A stretch of 64,000 nt of DNA from CALMKX01 sp036274895 (GCA_036274895.1 DASUEU010000069.1:62001-126000), one strand, 5' to 3'. Shown: positions 17,678 to 25,437, numbered from the stretch's first letter. The notes: generated from the letters alone by a model not told the origin. A program made the numbers and translations.

Positions 17678-20340
17678 GCAGTGAGCTGAAGGTCCTGATC
17701 GGCAAGCTCAACCCGGTCTGCCGCCGGGCCCTCGAGATGGCCGCCGCCGCCACCCTGGCCCAGACCCACTACAACGTCGAGGTCGAGCACCTGCTGCTCA
17801 AGCTGCTCGAGCTGCCGGCCACCGACCTCCACCCGGTGCTGCGCACCTACGGCGTGGCCACTGCCGAGCTGACCCGCCAGCTGACCCAGGCTCTCGAGTC
17901 CTTCGACCGCGGCAACAGCCGCACCCCAGCCTTCTCCCCCCAGCTGGTGGCCCTGCTGCGCGAGGGCTACCTCGAGGCCACCCTCGCCCTGGACAGCCCG
18001 GTGGTGCGCTCCGGCGCCCTGCTCGCCGCCCTGTTCGAGCGCGACGCCCTGCGCGGACCGATCTTCGAGTCCTGCCCGGCCCTGGCCAAGATCCCCCGCT
18101 CGATGATCGAGCATCTGCCGGAGCTGATCCGCGACTCCACCGAATCGACGGCCGCCGCGCAGCGCCCCACCGGCGAGCCGAGGGGTCTTGCCGAAACGGC
18201 GGGCACCCTTCGGCAAGCTCAGGGCGAGCCCTCGGAGAGCGGGCCGCGGGACGATTCCGCCCTCGGCAAGTACACCCTGGACTTGACCGCCGAGGCCCGC
18301 GCCGGGCGCATCGACCCGATCCGGGGCCGCGACGCTGAGATCCGCCAGGTGATCGACATCTTGACCCGCCGGCGCCAGAACAACCCGATCCTGGTCGGCG
18401 ACGCCGGAGTGGGCAAGACCGCCGTGGCCGAGGGCTTCGCGCTCAAGGTGGCGGCGGGCGAGGTGCCCGAGTCCCTGGCCCGGATCAGCGTGCGCACCCT
18501 GGACCTCGGCCTGCTCCAGGCCGGGGCGGGCATCAAGGGGGAGTTCGAGGAGCGGGTCAAGCAGGTGATCGGCGAGGTCAAGGCCGCGGCGCGGCCGGTG
18601 ATCCTGTTCATCGACGAGGCCCACACCTTGATCGGTGCCGGTGCCCCGGCCGGCCAGGCCGACGCCGCCAACCTCTTGAAGCCTGCCCTCGCCCGCGGCG
18701 AGCTGCGCACCATCGCGGCCACCACCTGGAGCGAGTACAAGAAGTACTTCGAGAAGGACCCGGCTCTGGCCCGGCGTTTCCAGCCGGTCAAGGTGGAGGA
18801 GCCGGACGAGGCCACCGCCCTCGACATGCTGCGCGGCCTGGTGCCCTCCTTGGAACGCCACCACGGCGTGCCGATCCTGGACGTGGCCGTGCGCGACGCC
18901 GTGCGCCTCTCCCACCGCTACCTCTCGGAGCGGCGGCTGCCCGACAAGGCGATCTCGGTGCTCGACACCGCCTGCGCCCGGGTCGCCCTGGCCCAGCAGG
19001 GCCAGCCGCCGGAGCTCGAGGACGTGCTGCGCCAGATCCGCCTGGACCGGGCCGAGCTGGAGATCCGGCAACGGGAGGGCACCTCCGGCCCGGGCGCCAC
19101 GCCCACCGAGGAGCTCGAGGCGCGGCTGATCGAACTCGCGCGGGAGCGGGCCGCCCTGGCCGAGCGCTGGGAGCGGGAGCGGCAGGCCGTGGGCGCGGTG
19201 CGGCGGGCCGAGGCGGAGCTGGCCGCGGCCCGGGCGGCCGGGGGCGGGGAGGCCGCCCTCGACGCTCCTGCTGCGCGGCTTGCCGCAGCCAGGGAGGCCC
19301 ACGCCGAGGTCGGCGGCCCCGAGCCCATGGTGCCCCTGGCGGTGGACTCGCGCTCGGTGGCGGCGGTGATCTCCGGCTGGACCGGCATCCCCGCCGGCCG
19401 CATGCTCGCCGACGAGGTGCGCTCGGTGCTCACCCTGCCCGAGCGTCTGGCTGGCCGCATCGTCGGCCAACCCCAGGCCCTGACGGCGATCAGCCGCCGC
19501 ATCGCCACCTCGCGGGCCGGGCTCGAGGATCCCGGCAAGCCCAAAGGGGTGTTCCTCCTGGTGGGGCCCACGGGCGTAGGCAAGACCGAGACCGCCCTGG
19601 CCCTGGCGGACCTGCTCTACGGCGGTGAGCGCAACATGGTGGTGCTCAACATGTCGGAGTTTCAGGAGGCGCACTCGGTGGCAACGCTCAAGGGGGCGCC
19701 GCCGGGCTACGTGGGCTACGGCAAGGGCGGGGTGCTCACCGAGGCGGTGCGCCGCAAACCGTGGTGCGTGGTGCTGCTGGACGAGGTGGAGAAGGCCCAT
19801 CCGGACGTGGTGGAGCTGTTCTACCAGGTGTTCGACAAGGGGGTCCTGGAGGACGGCGAGGGGGTGCCGGTCGATTTCAAGAACACCGTGATCCTGCTCA
19901 CCTCCAACGCCGGCGCCGAGGGCATCCAGGAGGCCTGCCGGGAGTCGCCCGAGGGCCGGCCGGATCCAGAGGCCGTGCTCGAGCGCATCCGCCCGGCCCT
20001 GCTGCGGCATTTCCGGCCAGCCCTGCTGGGGCGGCTGGTGGTGGTGCCGTACTACCCGCTGGGCAAGGCCGAGGTGCTGGCGATCGTGGACCTGAAGCTG
20101 CGCCAGGTGAAGCGCCGGCTGCGCGAGAACCACGGCGCCGAGCTGACCTGGGACGACCGCCTGGTGGCCTCGCTGGCCGAGCGCTGCCGGGTGGAGGAGA
20201 GCGGCGCCCGTAACATCGACCACCTGCTGACGCAGACCCTGCTGCCGGAGCTCTCGGCGCGCATCCTCGCCCGCATGGCGAAGGGGGAGGGCTTCCAGAA
20301 GGTTCACGTGTCGGTGGACGAGATGGGGAGGTTTGTGTGA
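17674..20340 (+). CDS. tssH: T6SS sheath-recycling AAA+ ATPase ClpV (TssH)
   Basis: An 888-residue Clp/Hsp100 ATPase with an N-terminal sheath-binding domain (THYNVEVEHLLLKLLEL), two AAA+ modules (Walker A GDAGVGKT and GPTGVGKT; Walker B ILFIDEAHT and VVLLDEVEKAH) and a middle coiled-coil rich in Arg/Glu/Ala. It extracts contracted TssBC. The GTG start overlaps the tssG stop. The linker between the N-domain and the first AAA module contains LRQAQGEPSE, which is the translation of a dispersed DNA repeat (see 18208-18230). ClpB, a separate paralogue, is encoded at 49488-52121, so the two roles are split. It is the last core T6SS gene. Confidence 0.95.
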   Translation: MSSELKVLIGKLNPVCRRALEMAAAATLAQTHYNVEVEHLLLKLLELPATDLHPVLRTYGVATAELTRQLTQALESFDRGNSRTPAFSPQLVALLREGYLEATLALDSPVVRSGALLAALFERDALRGPIFESCPALAKIPRSMIEHLPELIRDSTESTAAAQRPTGEPRGLAETAGTLRQAQGEPSESGPRDDSALGKYTLDLTAEARAGRIDPIRGRDAEIRQVIDILTRRRQNNPILVGDAGVGKTAVAEGFALKVAAGEVPESLARISVRTLDLGLLQAGAGIKGEFEERVKQVIGEVKAAARPVILFIDEAHTLIGAGAPAGQADAANLLKPALARGELRTIAATTWSEYKKYFEKDPALARRFQPVKVEEPDEATALDMLRGLVPSLERHHGVPILDVAVRDAVRLSHRYLSERRLPDKAISVLDTACARVALAQQGQPPELEDVLRQIRLDRAELEIRQREGTSGPGATPTEELEARLIELARERAALAERWERERQAVGAVRRAEAELAAARAAGGGEAALDAPAARLAAAREAHAEVGGPEPMVPLAVDSRSVAAVISGWTGIPAGRMLADEVRSVLTLPERLAGRIVGQPQALTAISRRIATSRAGLEDPGKPKGVFLLVGPTGVGKTETALALADLLYGGERNMVVLNMSEFQEAHSVATLKGAPPGYVGYGKGGVLTEAVRRKPWCVVLLDEVEKAHPDVVELFYQVFDKGVLEDGEGVPVDFKNTVILLTSNAGAEGIQEACRESPEGRPDPEAVLERIRPALLRHFRPALLGRLVVVPYYPLGKAEVLAIVDLKLRQVKRRLRENHGAELTWDDRLVASLAERCRVEESGARNIDHLLTQTLLPELSARILARMAKGEGFQKVHVSVDEMGRFV
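18208..18230 (+). repeat. Fragment of a dispersed repeat read through in clpV
   Basis: The string CTTCGGCAAGCTCAGGGCG at this place resembles the arm of a common dispersed intergenic repeat (CTTCGACAAGCTCAGGGCGA type) that is usually found between genes. Here it stays in frame and encodes LRQAQGEP in the ClpV linker. Recognition is from memory of such repeats, and only one copy is visible in the window. Confidence 0.35.
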
Positions 20341-21221
20341 CGCAAAGGCCGGCGCCGCACGTGGCGGCCGCCATCGCCCGCGGGCAGAGAGGTGCTGCGC
20401 AGGCCAAAGCGGTCCAGGCAGTGCAGGCCAAGCCCGCGGTGGCCGCGCACGTGGCGGCAGGGGTGTCGGCGGTGCGGGAGCCCAGGGCCGCTCAAGCCAA
20501 GGCTGCCGCCCCCGCCCGAGCTTCTGCGCACGTGGACGCGGGGATCGCGGTGGGGCGGGGCGGCGGTGCGCCGGTGCAGGCGAAGCCCGCTCACCCTCCA
20601 GGTCCGAGGCCGCCGGTGGTGCAGCGCATGGAGGAGGAGAAGGAAGACCCCTACGCTCGCAAGTTCGGTCTGTATGACTTCAAGAGGATCTCGAAGTCGC
20701 CCCGGCTGCGGCAGAAGGACGACGAGCGCAGGAGGCGCATCGACGAGCGGGGACCGTACTACCGTGAGAAGAACACGCCCAAGAAGAAGCGGATGTGGAA
20801 CGGAAAGTCGCGTCCGCAGTTCGACGAGGACACCTGGCAGACCATGCTCGGGGGCTGCGGCACCCAGAACCACATCACCGGCATCACGGTCTACCAATGC
20901 AACGCGAACCTCAAGCACCTGAACGCGATCTACGTGCCTCGCTACAAGGACCTTGCGAAGCTCAAGGCGCTCGACCTGGAGACTCACTTCGGCAAGCAGA
21001 AGAACGAGAGCAAGACGGACTTCTTGGATCGCGCCAACGTCATCACTTTGGATCACAAGACGCAGTGGAAGCAGTACATCCTGAGCAACGCCGAGCCGGA
21101 CGACGATGGTGAGATCACTTCCAAGGCTGCCAAAGTCGCTTACAACGACACCAACAACCTCAAGGCCATGTGCCAGAGCTGCAACTCGAGCAAGAACGGC
21201 AAGAAGGGGGTGTTCGATTGA
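20337..21221 (+). CDS. PHV-repeat cargo protein 1, HNH nuclease
   Basis: A 294-residue probable T6SS effector. The first 100 residues hold three short repeats of the type PHVAAAIARGQ/AHVAAGV/AHVDAGIAVGRG separated by QAKPA spacers, ending in PVVQRM. The rest is basic and ends in an HNH nuclease pattern: ANVITLDHKTQW with the metal-binding Asp-His, then NNLKAMCQSCNSSKNGKK with the Asn and CxxC-N-K residues. DNA (or RNA) cleavage is therefore likely. The GTG start overlaps the clpV stop (GTGA), which couples it to the T6SS operon. No immunity gene follows. It is a paralogue of the protein at 22350. Confidence 0.8.
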   Translation: MTQRPAPHVAAAIARGQRGAAQAKAVQAVQAKPAVAAHVAAGVSAVREPRAAQAKAAAPARASAHVDAGIAVGRGGGAPVQAKPAHPPGPRPPVVQRMEEEKEDPYARKFGLYDFKRISKSPRLRQKDDERRRRIDERGPYYREKNTPKKKRMWNGKSRPQFDEDTWQTMLGGCGTQNHITGITVYQCNANLKHLNAIYVPRYKDLAKLKALDLETHFGKQKNESKTDFLDRANVITLDHKTQWKQYILSNAEPDDDGEITSKAAKVAYNDTNNLKAMCQSCNSSKNGKKGVFD

Positions 21222-22342
21222 GCCCCCTCGCCCCCCACGTCGCCGCCGCCATCGCCCGCGGGCAGGGCAGTGCCGCCCAGGCCAAACCGGCCCCGGTGAG
21301 GCCCGGCTCGGCGGCCCACGTGGCCGCGGCGGTCGCAGCCGGGCGGCGATCCAACTCTCCCGTGCAGGCCAAGCCTGCTCCGGGGCCTGCAGCTCATCCG
21401 GCGCCCCACCCGGCGGCCGGCCTCGCCGCCGGGCGCAGTCCCGCCGGTGGGGTGTTGCAGCGGATGAAGCTCAAGGCCAAGGAGATGACGGTCGACGAGT
21501 ACTACATGGTCGAGGGCGTCAAGCGGCAGCTGACCTGGATGAACTCGCAGAAGACCAAGTTCAAGTTCTCGGGCCTGGACAAGGAGGTGGCCTTCAACAA
21601 GGTCACCGGGCGCGCGCCGGTCGAAGATCTGGGCCCCGTCCGGGTCGTGGGCGTCCCGCCTTCGCAAGGGTCGAAGGTGGGTGGGGGCAAGAAGTACTCG
21701 AGCCTCTCCGACTACACGAACCGCAAGAAGGGCAAGCAGCAGACCCGCGAGCACGTGCCGTCAGGCCTGATATCGGGCACGCTGGCCAACGCGTGGGGGG
21801 GCGCGGAGCGCGTTTCGGTGGTGATCCAGATCGCCGACGAGGAGACGGTGACCCTCGGCCCCGGCGAGGGCTCGATGGACCATGCTCGGCACTTCCAGGT
21901 GCCCTTCACCCAGCACAACCACGAGATCGACACCTCGGCGAACGACGGCGAGGTGGCCCAGCTCTCGCACGCCTACGGCCTCTGCGTCGCCGACTTCAGG
22001 AGCCACCAGAACAATCCACCGGAGACCAGCCGGCAGCACCAGATCGCCCTGGTCGGACCCTGGGGTCCCTGCGACGGCTGCAAGGAGCGGATCCGTGCCT
22101 TCAAGGCGAAGTGGCAGGAGAAGGCCACCAAGCACCGTTGCTCGGCGAGCCTGGTGCTGACCTACTTCTACCGCTACGAAGGCCGTAGCATCGAACGTCA
22201 AGGGGAGACCTTCTACGGCTACGTGGAAGCCCTCACCGGCAAGGACCTGAACCTCGACCAACTCGGCAAGAAGAGCGACAAGGCGCCGAAGGACACCTAC
22301 TACTATCGCTCCACGGGCAAGACTCTGGAGTTCACGGACTGA
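21218..22342 (+). CDS. PHV-repeat cargo protein 2, probable deaminase-fold toxin
   Basis: The 374-residue product starts at a TTG that overlaps the stop of the previous gene (ATTGA). Residues 1-85 carry the PHVAAAIARGQ and AHVAAAVAAGR repeats with QAKPA spacers and end in GVLQRM. The C-terminal domain has a GPCDGCKERIRAF motif, the PCxxC zinc site of cytidine-deaminase-like enzymes, and about 40 residues earlier TSANDGEVAQL, whose DxE could replace HxE. A strand-rich ending (LVLTYFYRYEG) fits the fold. I rate deaminase as likely but not certain. The upstream open frame beyond the TTG lies inside the HNH gene and was ignored. Confidence 0.65.
   Translation: MSPLAPHVAAAIARGQGSAAQAKPAPVRPGSAAHVAAAVAAGRRSNSPVQAKPAPGPAAHPAPHPAAGLAAGRSPAGGVLQRMKLKAKEMTVDEYYMVEGVKRQLTWMNSQKTKFKFSGLDKEVAFNKVTGRAPVEDLGPVRVVGVPPSQGSKVGGGKKYSSLSDYTNRKKGKQQTREHVPSGLISGTLANAWGGAERVSVVIQIADEETVTLGPGEGSMDHARHFQVPFTQHNHEIDTSANDGEVAQLSHAYGLCVADFRSHQNNPPETSRQHQIALVGPWGPCDGCKERIRAFKAKWQEKATKHRCSASLVLTYFYRYEGRSIERQGETFYGYVEALTGKDLNLDQLGKKSDKAPKDTYYYRSTGKTLEFTD
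21225..21287 (+). repeat. 63-nt conserved PHV-module DNA, copy 1
   Basis: This 63-nt stretch encodes PLAPHVAAAIARGQG and the first QAK spacer. It aligns without gaps to 23178-23240 (5 mismatches by eye) and to 24571-24633, with the first 31 nt identical in all three, although the toxin domains that follow are unrelated. Confidence 0.85.
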
Positions 22343-22349
22343 GCTCGAG

Positions 22350-23174
22350 ATGAAACCACCCCCCGCTCCTCACGTCGCCGCCGCGGTTGCCCGAGGGCAA
22401 GGCGGCGCAGCCCAGGCCAAGCTGGCCCCAGCCAGAGTGTCCAATGCCAGGCCCAGCGCAGCCTCTCAGGCCAAGCCCGCGCCGGCCCCTCACGTGGCGG
22501 CGGCCGTGGCTGCCGGGCGAGGCGGCGGTGGGCCGGTGCAGGCCAAGCCGGCTCCGGCCTTGCCTCCCAAAGCGGCCGTCGTGCAGCGAGCGGACGATGA
22601 CCCCTACGCCCGGAAGTTCGGCCAGTACGACTTCAAGAGGACGGCCAAGTCGCCTCGGCTGCGGGAGCTGGACGATGAGCGCAGAGACCGCGTGGCGCGC
22701 GCACCCTACGCGCGGGCAGACGACGTCGGCGAGAGAAAGAAAGGGATGTGGAACGGCTCCACCCGACCCAGCTTCGAAGATGCCACCTGGGTGACCATGC
22801 TGGGCACCTGCGCCACCCTGCCGCACGCCACGGGGATCACGGTCTACCAGTGCACGGCGAACAGGACGCACCCGGCCGCGATCTACGTGCCTCGGGCAAG
22901 GGACCTCGCCGGGCTCTCCGTGGCCAACCTGGAAGCTCACTTCGGTAAGGCGCCGGGCGAAAGCAAGGGGGACTTTCTCGCCCGAGCCAACGTCATCACG
23001 CTCGATCACAAGACGCAGTGGAAGAAGTACATCCTGGAGAACGCCGAGCCGGACGAGGATGGCGAGATCACCGCGAAGGCCGCTCGGGACGCCTACAACG
23101 ACGTCGGCAACCTCGTAGCGATGTGCCAGAGCTGCAACTCGAGTAAGAACGGCAAGAAGGGGGTCTACGATTGA
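22350..23174 (+). CDS. PHV-repeat cargo protein 3, HNH nuclease paralogue
   Basis: A 274-residue paralogue of the protein at 20337. It has two N-terminal repeats (PHVAAAVARGQGG, PHVAAAVAAGRGG) with QAK spacers and AAVVQRA before the nuclease part. The shared core includes DDPYARKFGQYDFKR, MLGTCATLPHATGITVYQC, ANVITLDHKTQWKKYI and NLVAMCQSCNSSKNGKKG, so the HNH catalytic residues are intact. Identity to protein 1 is high from YARKFG onward but low in the N-terminal repeats. It begins 8 nt after the preceding gene and its stop overlaps the TTG of the next. No immunity gene is present. Confidence 0.8.
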   Translation: MKPPPAPHVAAAVARGQGGAAQAKLAPARVSNARPSAASQAKPAPAPHVAAAVAAGRGGGGPVQAKPAPALPPKAAVVQRADDDPYARKFGQYDFKRTAKSPRLRELDDERRDRVARAPYARADDVGERKKGMWNGSTRPSFEDATWVTMLGTCATLPHATGITVYQCTANRTHPAAIYVPRARDLAGLSVANLEAHFGKAPGESKGDFLARANVITLDHKTQWKKYILENAEPDEDGEITAKAARDAYNDVGNLVAMCQSCNSSKNGKKGVYD

Positions 23175-24553
23175 GCCCCCTCGCCCCCCACGTCGCCGCC
23201 GCCATCGCCCGAGGGCAGGGCGGCGCTGCCCAGGCCAAGCCGGCCGGGGCCGTGCAGGCGAAGCCCGGCCCGGCCCCGCACGTGGCGGCGGCCATCCAGG
23301 CTGGTCGTGGGGGCGCCGCTCAGCCGAAGCTGGCAACCGGTTCCCTTCGCCCTGGGACGCCGGCAGCGCACGTGGCAGCGGCGGTGGCAGCGGGGCGGAG
23401 TGGCACCCCACCGGTCCAGGCCAAGCTCCCGCCGTTCGTTCGATCTCCCTTGCCTCCGAGCCCGCCGCCTCGGGCTCCCGCGCCGGCTGCCTCCCGGCTG
23501 CTGCCGCCGTCACCGGGCGTGATCCAACGGATGCAGCTGGACTACAGCGACCTGGACGTCGGCAGCACCTACATGGTCGGTGGCGTGGCCCGCAAGCTGC
23601 TCTCGAAGGGCTACGGCTGGCTCCAGTTCCAGGGTTTGACCTCCAAGGTACGCGCCAGCGCCGTCACCAGCCTGGCGCTCACCACGACCACCACCACCGT
23701 GAACCCGCCGCCAAGCGGTGGCGGCCAGATCACGGTCTACTCGGACTATCCCCACTACTCCGATGAGTACTCCGACTCCGAGGACGACCTCGAGTCGGAC
23801 TACGAGCAGGAGATCGGCACCAAGTACAAGCAACCCCAGGCCAAGAAGGGCGGCTACAAGAAGGTCCAGGTCAAGCTCTTCAACGCCACCAAGTGGCATC
23901 CGCAGAAGAACATCCGTGAGCTGGACATCGACAACGTGGTGCGCAGCAAGTCGTCCTGGCCCAGTCTCGAGGACGATGCGCAGACCATTCAGGCCCTCGG
24001 CGGCGGCAGCCGGCCGGAGGCGTTCACCGTGGTCTGCGCCGTGGTGCTCACCAGCACCAAGGCGCTCAAGAAGCTCTGCTTCTCGAACCTCGAGTGCACC
24101 TTTCCGAAGTCCTCGCGCGAGAAGGCCCACCAGCTGGGCTATCACGTGATCTACACCAATCAGGCCCACGCCGAGGCCGAGATGTCCGCTTACACCGAGT
24201 CGCGGGGGTGGGGCGTGATCGCCATCGGCTGCGACAAGCCGCACTGCTCGGAATGCAACAACCTGATGTATCAGATCAAGAAGGAGCGCTATTCGAGCGA
24301 GTCCGAGGTCACCGAGACCAAAGTCTTCCGGAACTATTACACGCCGCCGCTGGTCAACCTGGCCTGGCGGGGCAAAGTCTCGGAGAAATCGGACAAGTAT
24401 CGCCCTTCCAAGGAGAAGGGCTACAAGGAGAAGGACTACTCGAAGAAGGTCGACCTCAGCAACATCCAGTGGGTCACCGGTGCCAAGCGGAAGCGGGATT
24501 ACTACGAGAGCCCGCAGGAGAAGAACAAGCACAAGAAGCGTAGGATCAACTGA
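23171..24553 (+). CDS. PHV-repeat cargo protein 4, cytidine-deaminase-fold toxin
   Basis: The 460-residue protein starts at a TTG overlapping the upstream stop. Residues 1-115 have three PHVAAA-type repeats (PHVAAAIARGQGG, PHVAAAIQAGRGG, AHVAAAVAAGRSG), then a Pro-rich stretch and GVIQRM. Near residues 333-362 it has HAEAEMSAYTE and CDKPHCSECNNLM, the HxE and CxxC zinc and catalytic motifs of the deaminase superfamily at the usual spacing of about 25 residues. Deamination of a nucleotide or nucleic acid base is the likely activity. An acidic Tyr/Ser/Asp patch lies around residues 195-215, and the tail is strongly basic (KRKRDYYESPQEKNKHKKRR), which could bind nucleic acid or act as a eukaryotic nuclear signal. 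Confidence 0.8.
   Translation: MSPLAPHVAAAIARGQGGAAQAKPAGAVQAKPGPAPHVAAAIQAGRGGAAQPKLATGSLRPGTPAAHVAAAVAAGRSGTPPVQAKLPPFVRSPLPPSPPPRAPAPAASRLLPPSPGVIQRMQLDYSDLDVGSTYMVGGVARKLLSKGYGWLQFQGLTSKVRASAVTSLALTTTTTTVNPPPSGGGQITVYSDYPHYSDEYSDSEDDLESDYEQEIGTKYKQPQAKKGGYKKVQVKLFNATKWHPQKNIRELDIDNVVRSKSSWPSLEDDAQTIQALGGGSRPEAFTVVCAVVLTSTKALKKLCFSNLECTFPKSSREKAHQLGYHVIYTNQAHAEAEMSAYTESRGWGVIAIGCDKPHCSECNNLMYQIKKERYSSESEVTETKVFRNYYTPPLVNLAWRGKVSEKSDKYRPSKEKGYKEKDYSKKVDLSNIQWVTGAKRKRDYYESPQEKNKHKKRRIN
23178..23240 (+). repeat. 63-nt conserved PHV-module DNA, copy 2
   Basis: Second copy of the 63-nt N-terminal module DNA. The preceding junction is also shared with copy 1: AAGAAGGGGGT, then the TTG/TGA overlap, so the HNH-deaminase gene boundary itself is duplicated. 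Confidence 0.85.
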
Positions 24554-24563
24554 AGGCAAACCG

Positions 24564-25370
24564 ATGACGACCCTCGCCCCCCACGTCGCCGCCGCCATCG
24601 CTCGAGGGCAGGGCGGAGCCGCTCAGGCCAAGCTCGCGCCGAGCCCGGCCACCGGCTCGCCTCACGTCGCGGCGGCGGTGGCGGCTGGGCGAGGCGGGGC
24701 TGCCCCGCAGTGGGCGTCCAAGCCGATTCTGAGCGCGCCTCGGATCGTCCAACCCTTCCGGCCGACCGTTGCCCAGCGGGCCGCCCGGGCCCGGTACGTG
24801 GACTGGAGTGACCAGCGCAAGAGCGACTTCGCCGCCGCCTTCCTGCTCCACGCCCGAGCCCTGGCGCCGGTGACGGCGGACGCTCCCGCCGGCCTCGACG
24901 CCGTGGCCCAGCACGTGGTCCCCCCTGCCGATCTCAACTGTGGGGCCGTGGAGGACCCCGGCGCTCCGGCCAACTACAACTACGCCACCAACAGCAACCA
25001 ACCGGCACCGGGAGCCATCGCCGCCCTCGGTGGGCGAGGCTTCGCGCGCGTGAACAACCCCGAGCCGCGCCTCCACGCCGAGATGCGCATCTACCAGAAC
25101 AACCCCGGCGTCGCCTACATCGGCATCTCCAAGCGCTGCTGCCTGCTCTGCCAGTTGGCCTTCAGCGTGGTCGGTTTCGGCGGCACCCGCGGCTGCCACG
25201 GCGAGCTGTTCGACGCCTGGGTCTTCCCCAACTTCATCCGCAACACCCCCGCCAACCTGACCGGATTCCTGGGCGCCGGGGCGGCGGCGATCTACAACCA
25301 GCTCAGCCCGGCCAACCAGGGCGAGGCCCTGAAGCTGATCCAGGGCAACCTCAAGCAGTACGACAAATGA
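24564..25370 (+). CDS. PHV-repeat cargo protein 5, OTT_1508-like deaminase
   Basis: A 268-residue protein with two N-terminal repeats (PHVAAAIARGQGG, PHVAAAVAAGRGG) and TVAQRA at the end of that segment. The C-terminal part has LHAEMRIYQNN, then AYIGISKRCCLLCQLAF about 20 residues later. HAE plus a CCxxC preceded by IGISK is characteristic of the OTT_1508-like deaminase family (PF14441), known from polymorphic toxins. The catalytic Glu and zinc ligands appear intact. The ATG at 24564 has AAGG 8 nt upstream and lies 10 nt after the preceding stop. Nothing resembling an immunity gene follows. Confidence 0.8.
   Translation: MTTLAPHVAAAIARGQGGAAQAKLAPSPATGSPHVAAAVAAGRGGAAPQWASKPILSAPRIVQPFRPTVAQRAARARYVDWSDQRKSDFAAAFLLHARALAPVTADAPAGLDAVAQHVVPPADLNCGAVEDPGAPANYNYATNSNQPAPGAIAALGGRGFARVNNPEPRLHAEMRIYQNNPGVAYIGISKRCCLLCQLAFSVVGFGGTRGCHGELFDAWVFPNFIRNTPANLTGFLGAGAAAIYNQLSPANQGEALKLIQGNLKQYDK
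24571..24633 (+). repeat. 63-nt conserved PHV-module DNA, copy 3
   Basis: Third copy of the module DNA. It matches copy 2 with about four mismatches, while the downstream coding sequence is a different deaminase family. Confidence 0.85.
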
Positions 25371-25388
25371 TGAGCTGCGCTGCCCTGC

Positions 25389-25416
25389 TTGACGCGGCTG
25401 CCAAAGGGCCTATACT
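25389..25416 (+). promoter_or_regulatory. Probable sigma-70 type promoter upstream of the DUF4157 gene
   Basis: TTGACG at 25389-25394 and TATACT at 25411-25416 are separated by 16 nt in the only sizeable gap of the cargo island. Transcription would start near 25423, just before the ATG at 25438. This suggests that the DUF4157 gene can be expressed apart from the T6SS operon. Confidence 0.55.
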
Positions 25417-25437
25417 TCGGGGGATCTCGATACCTCC

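Noticed and set aside
17413..20307. Long minus-strand open frame opposite clpV (964 codons)
   Set aside because: Antisense shadow of clpV with biased composition and no recognisable motif.
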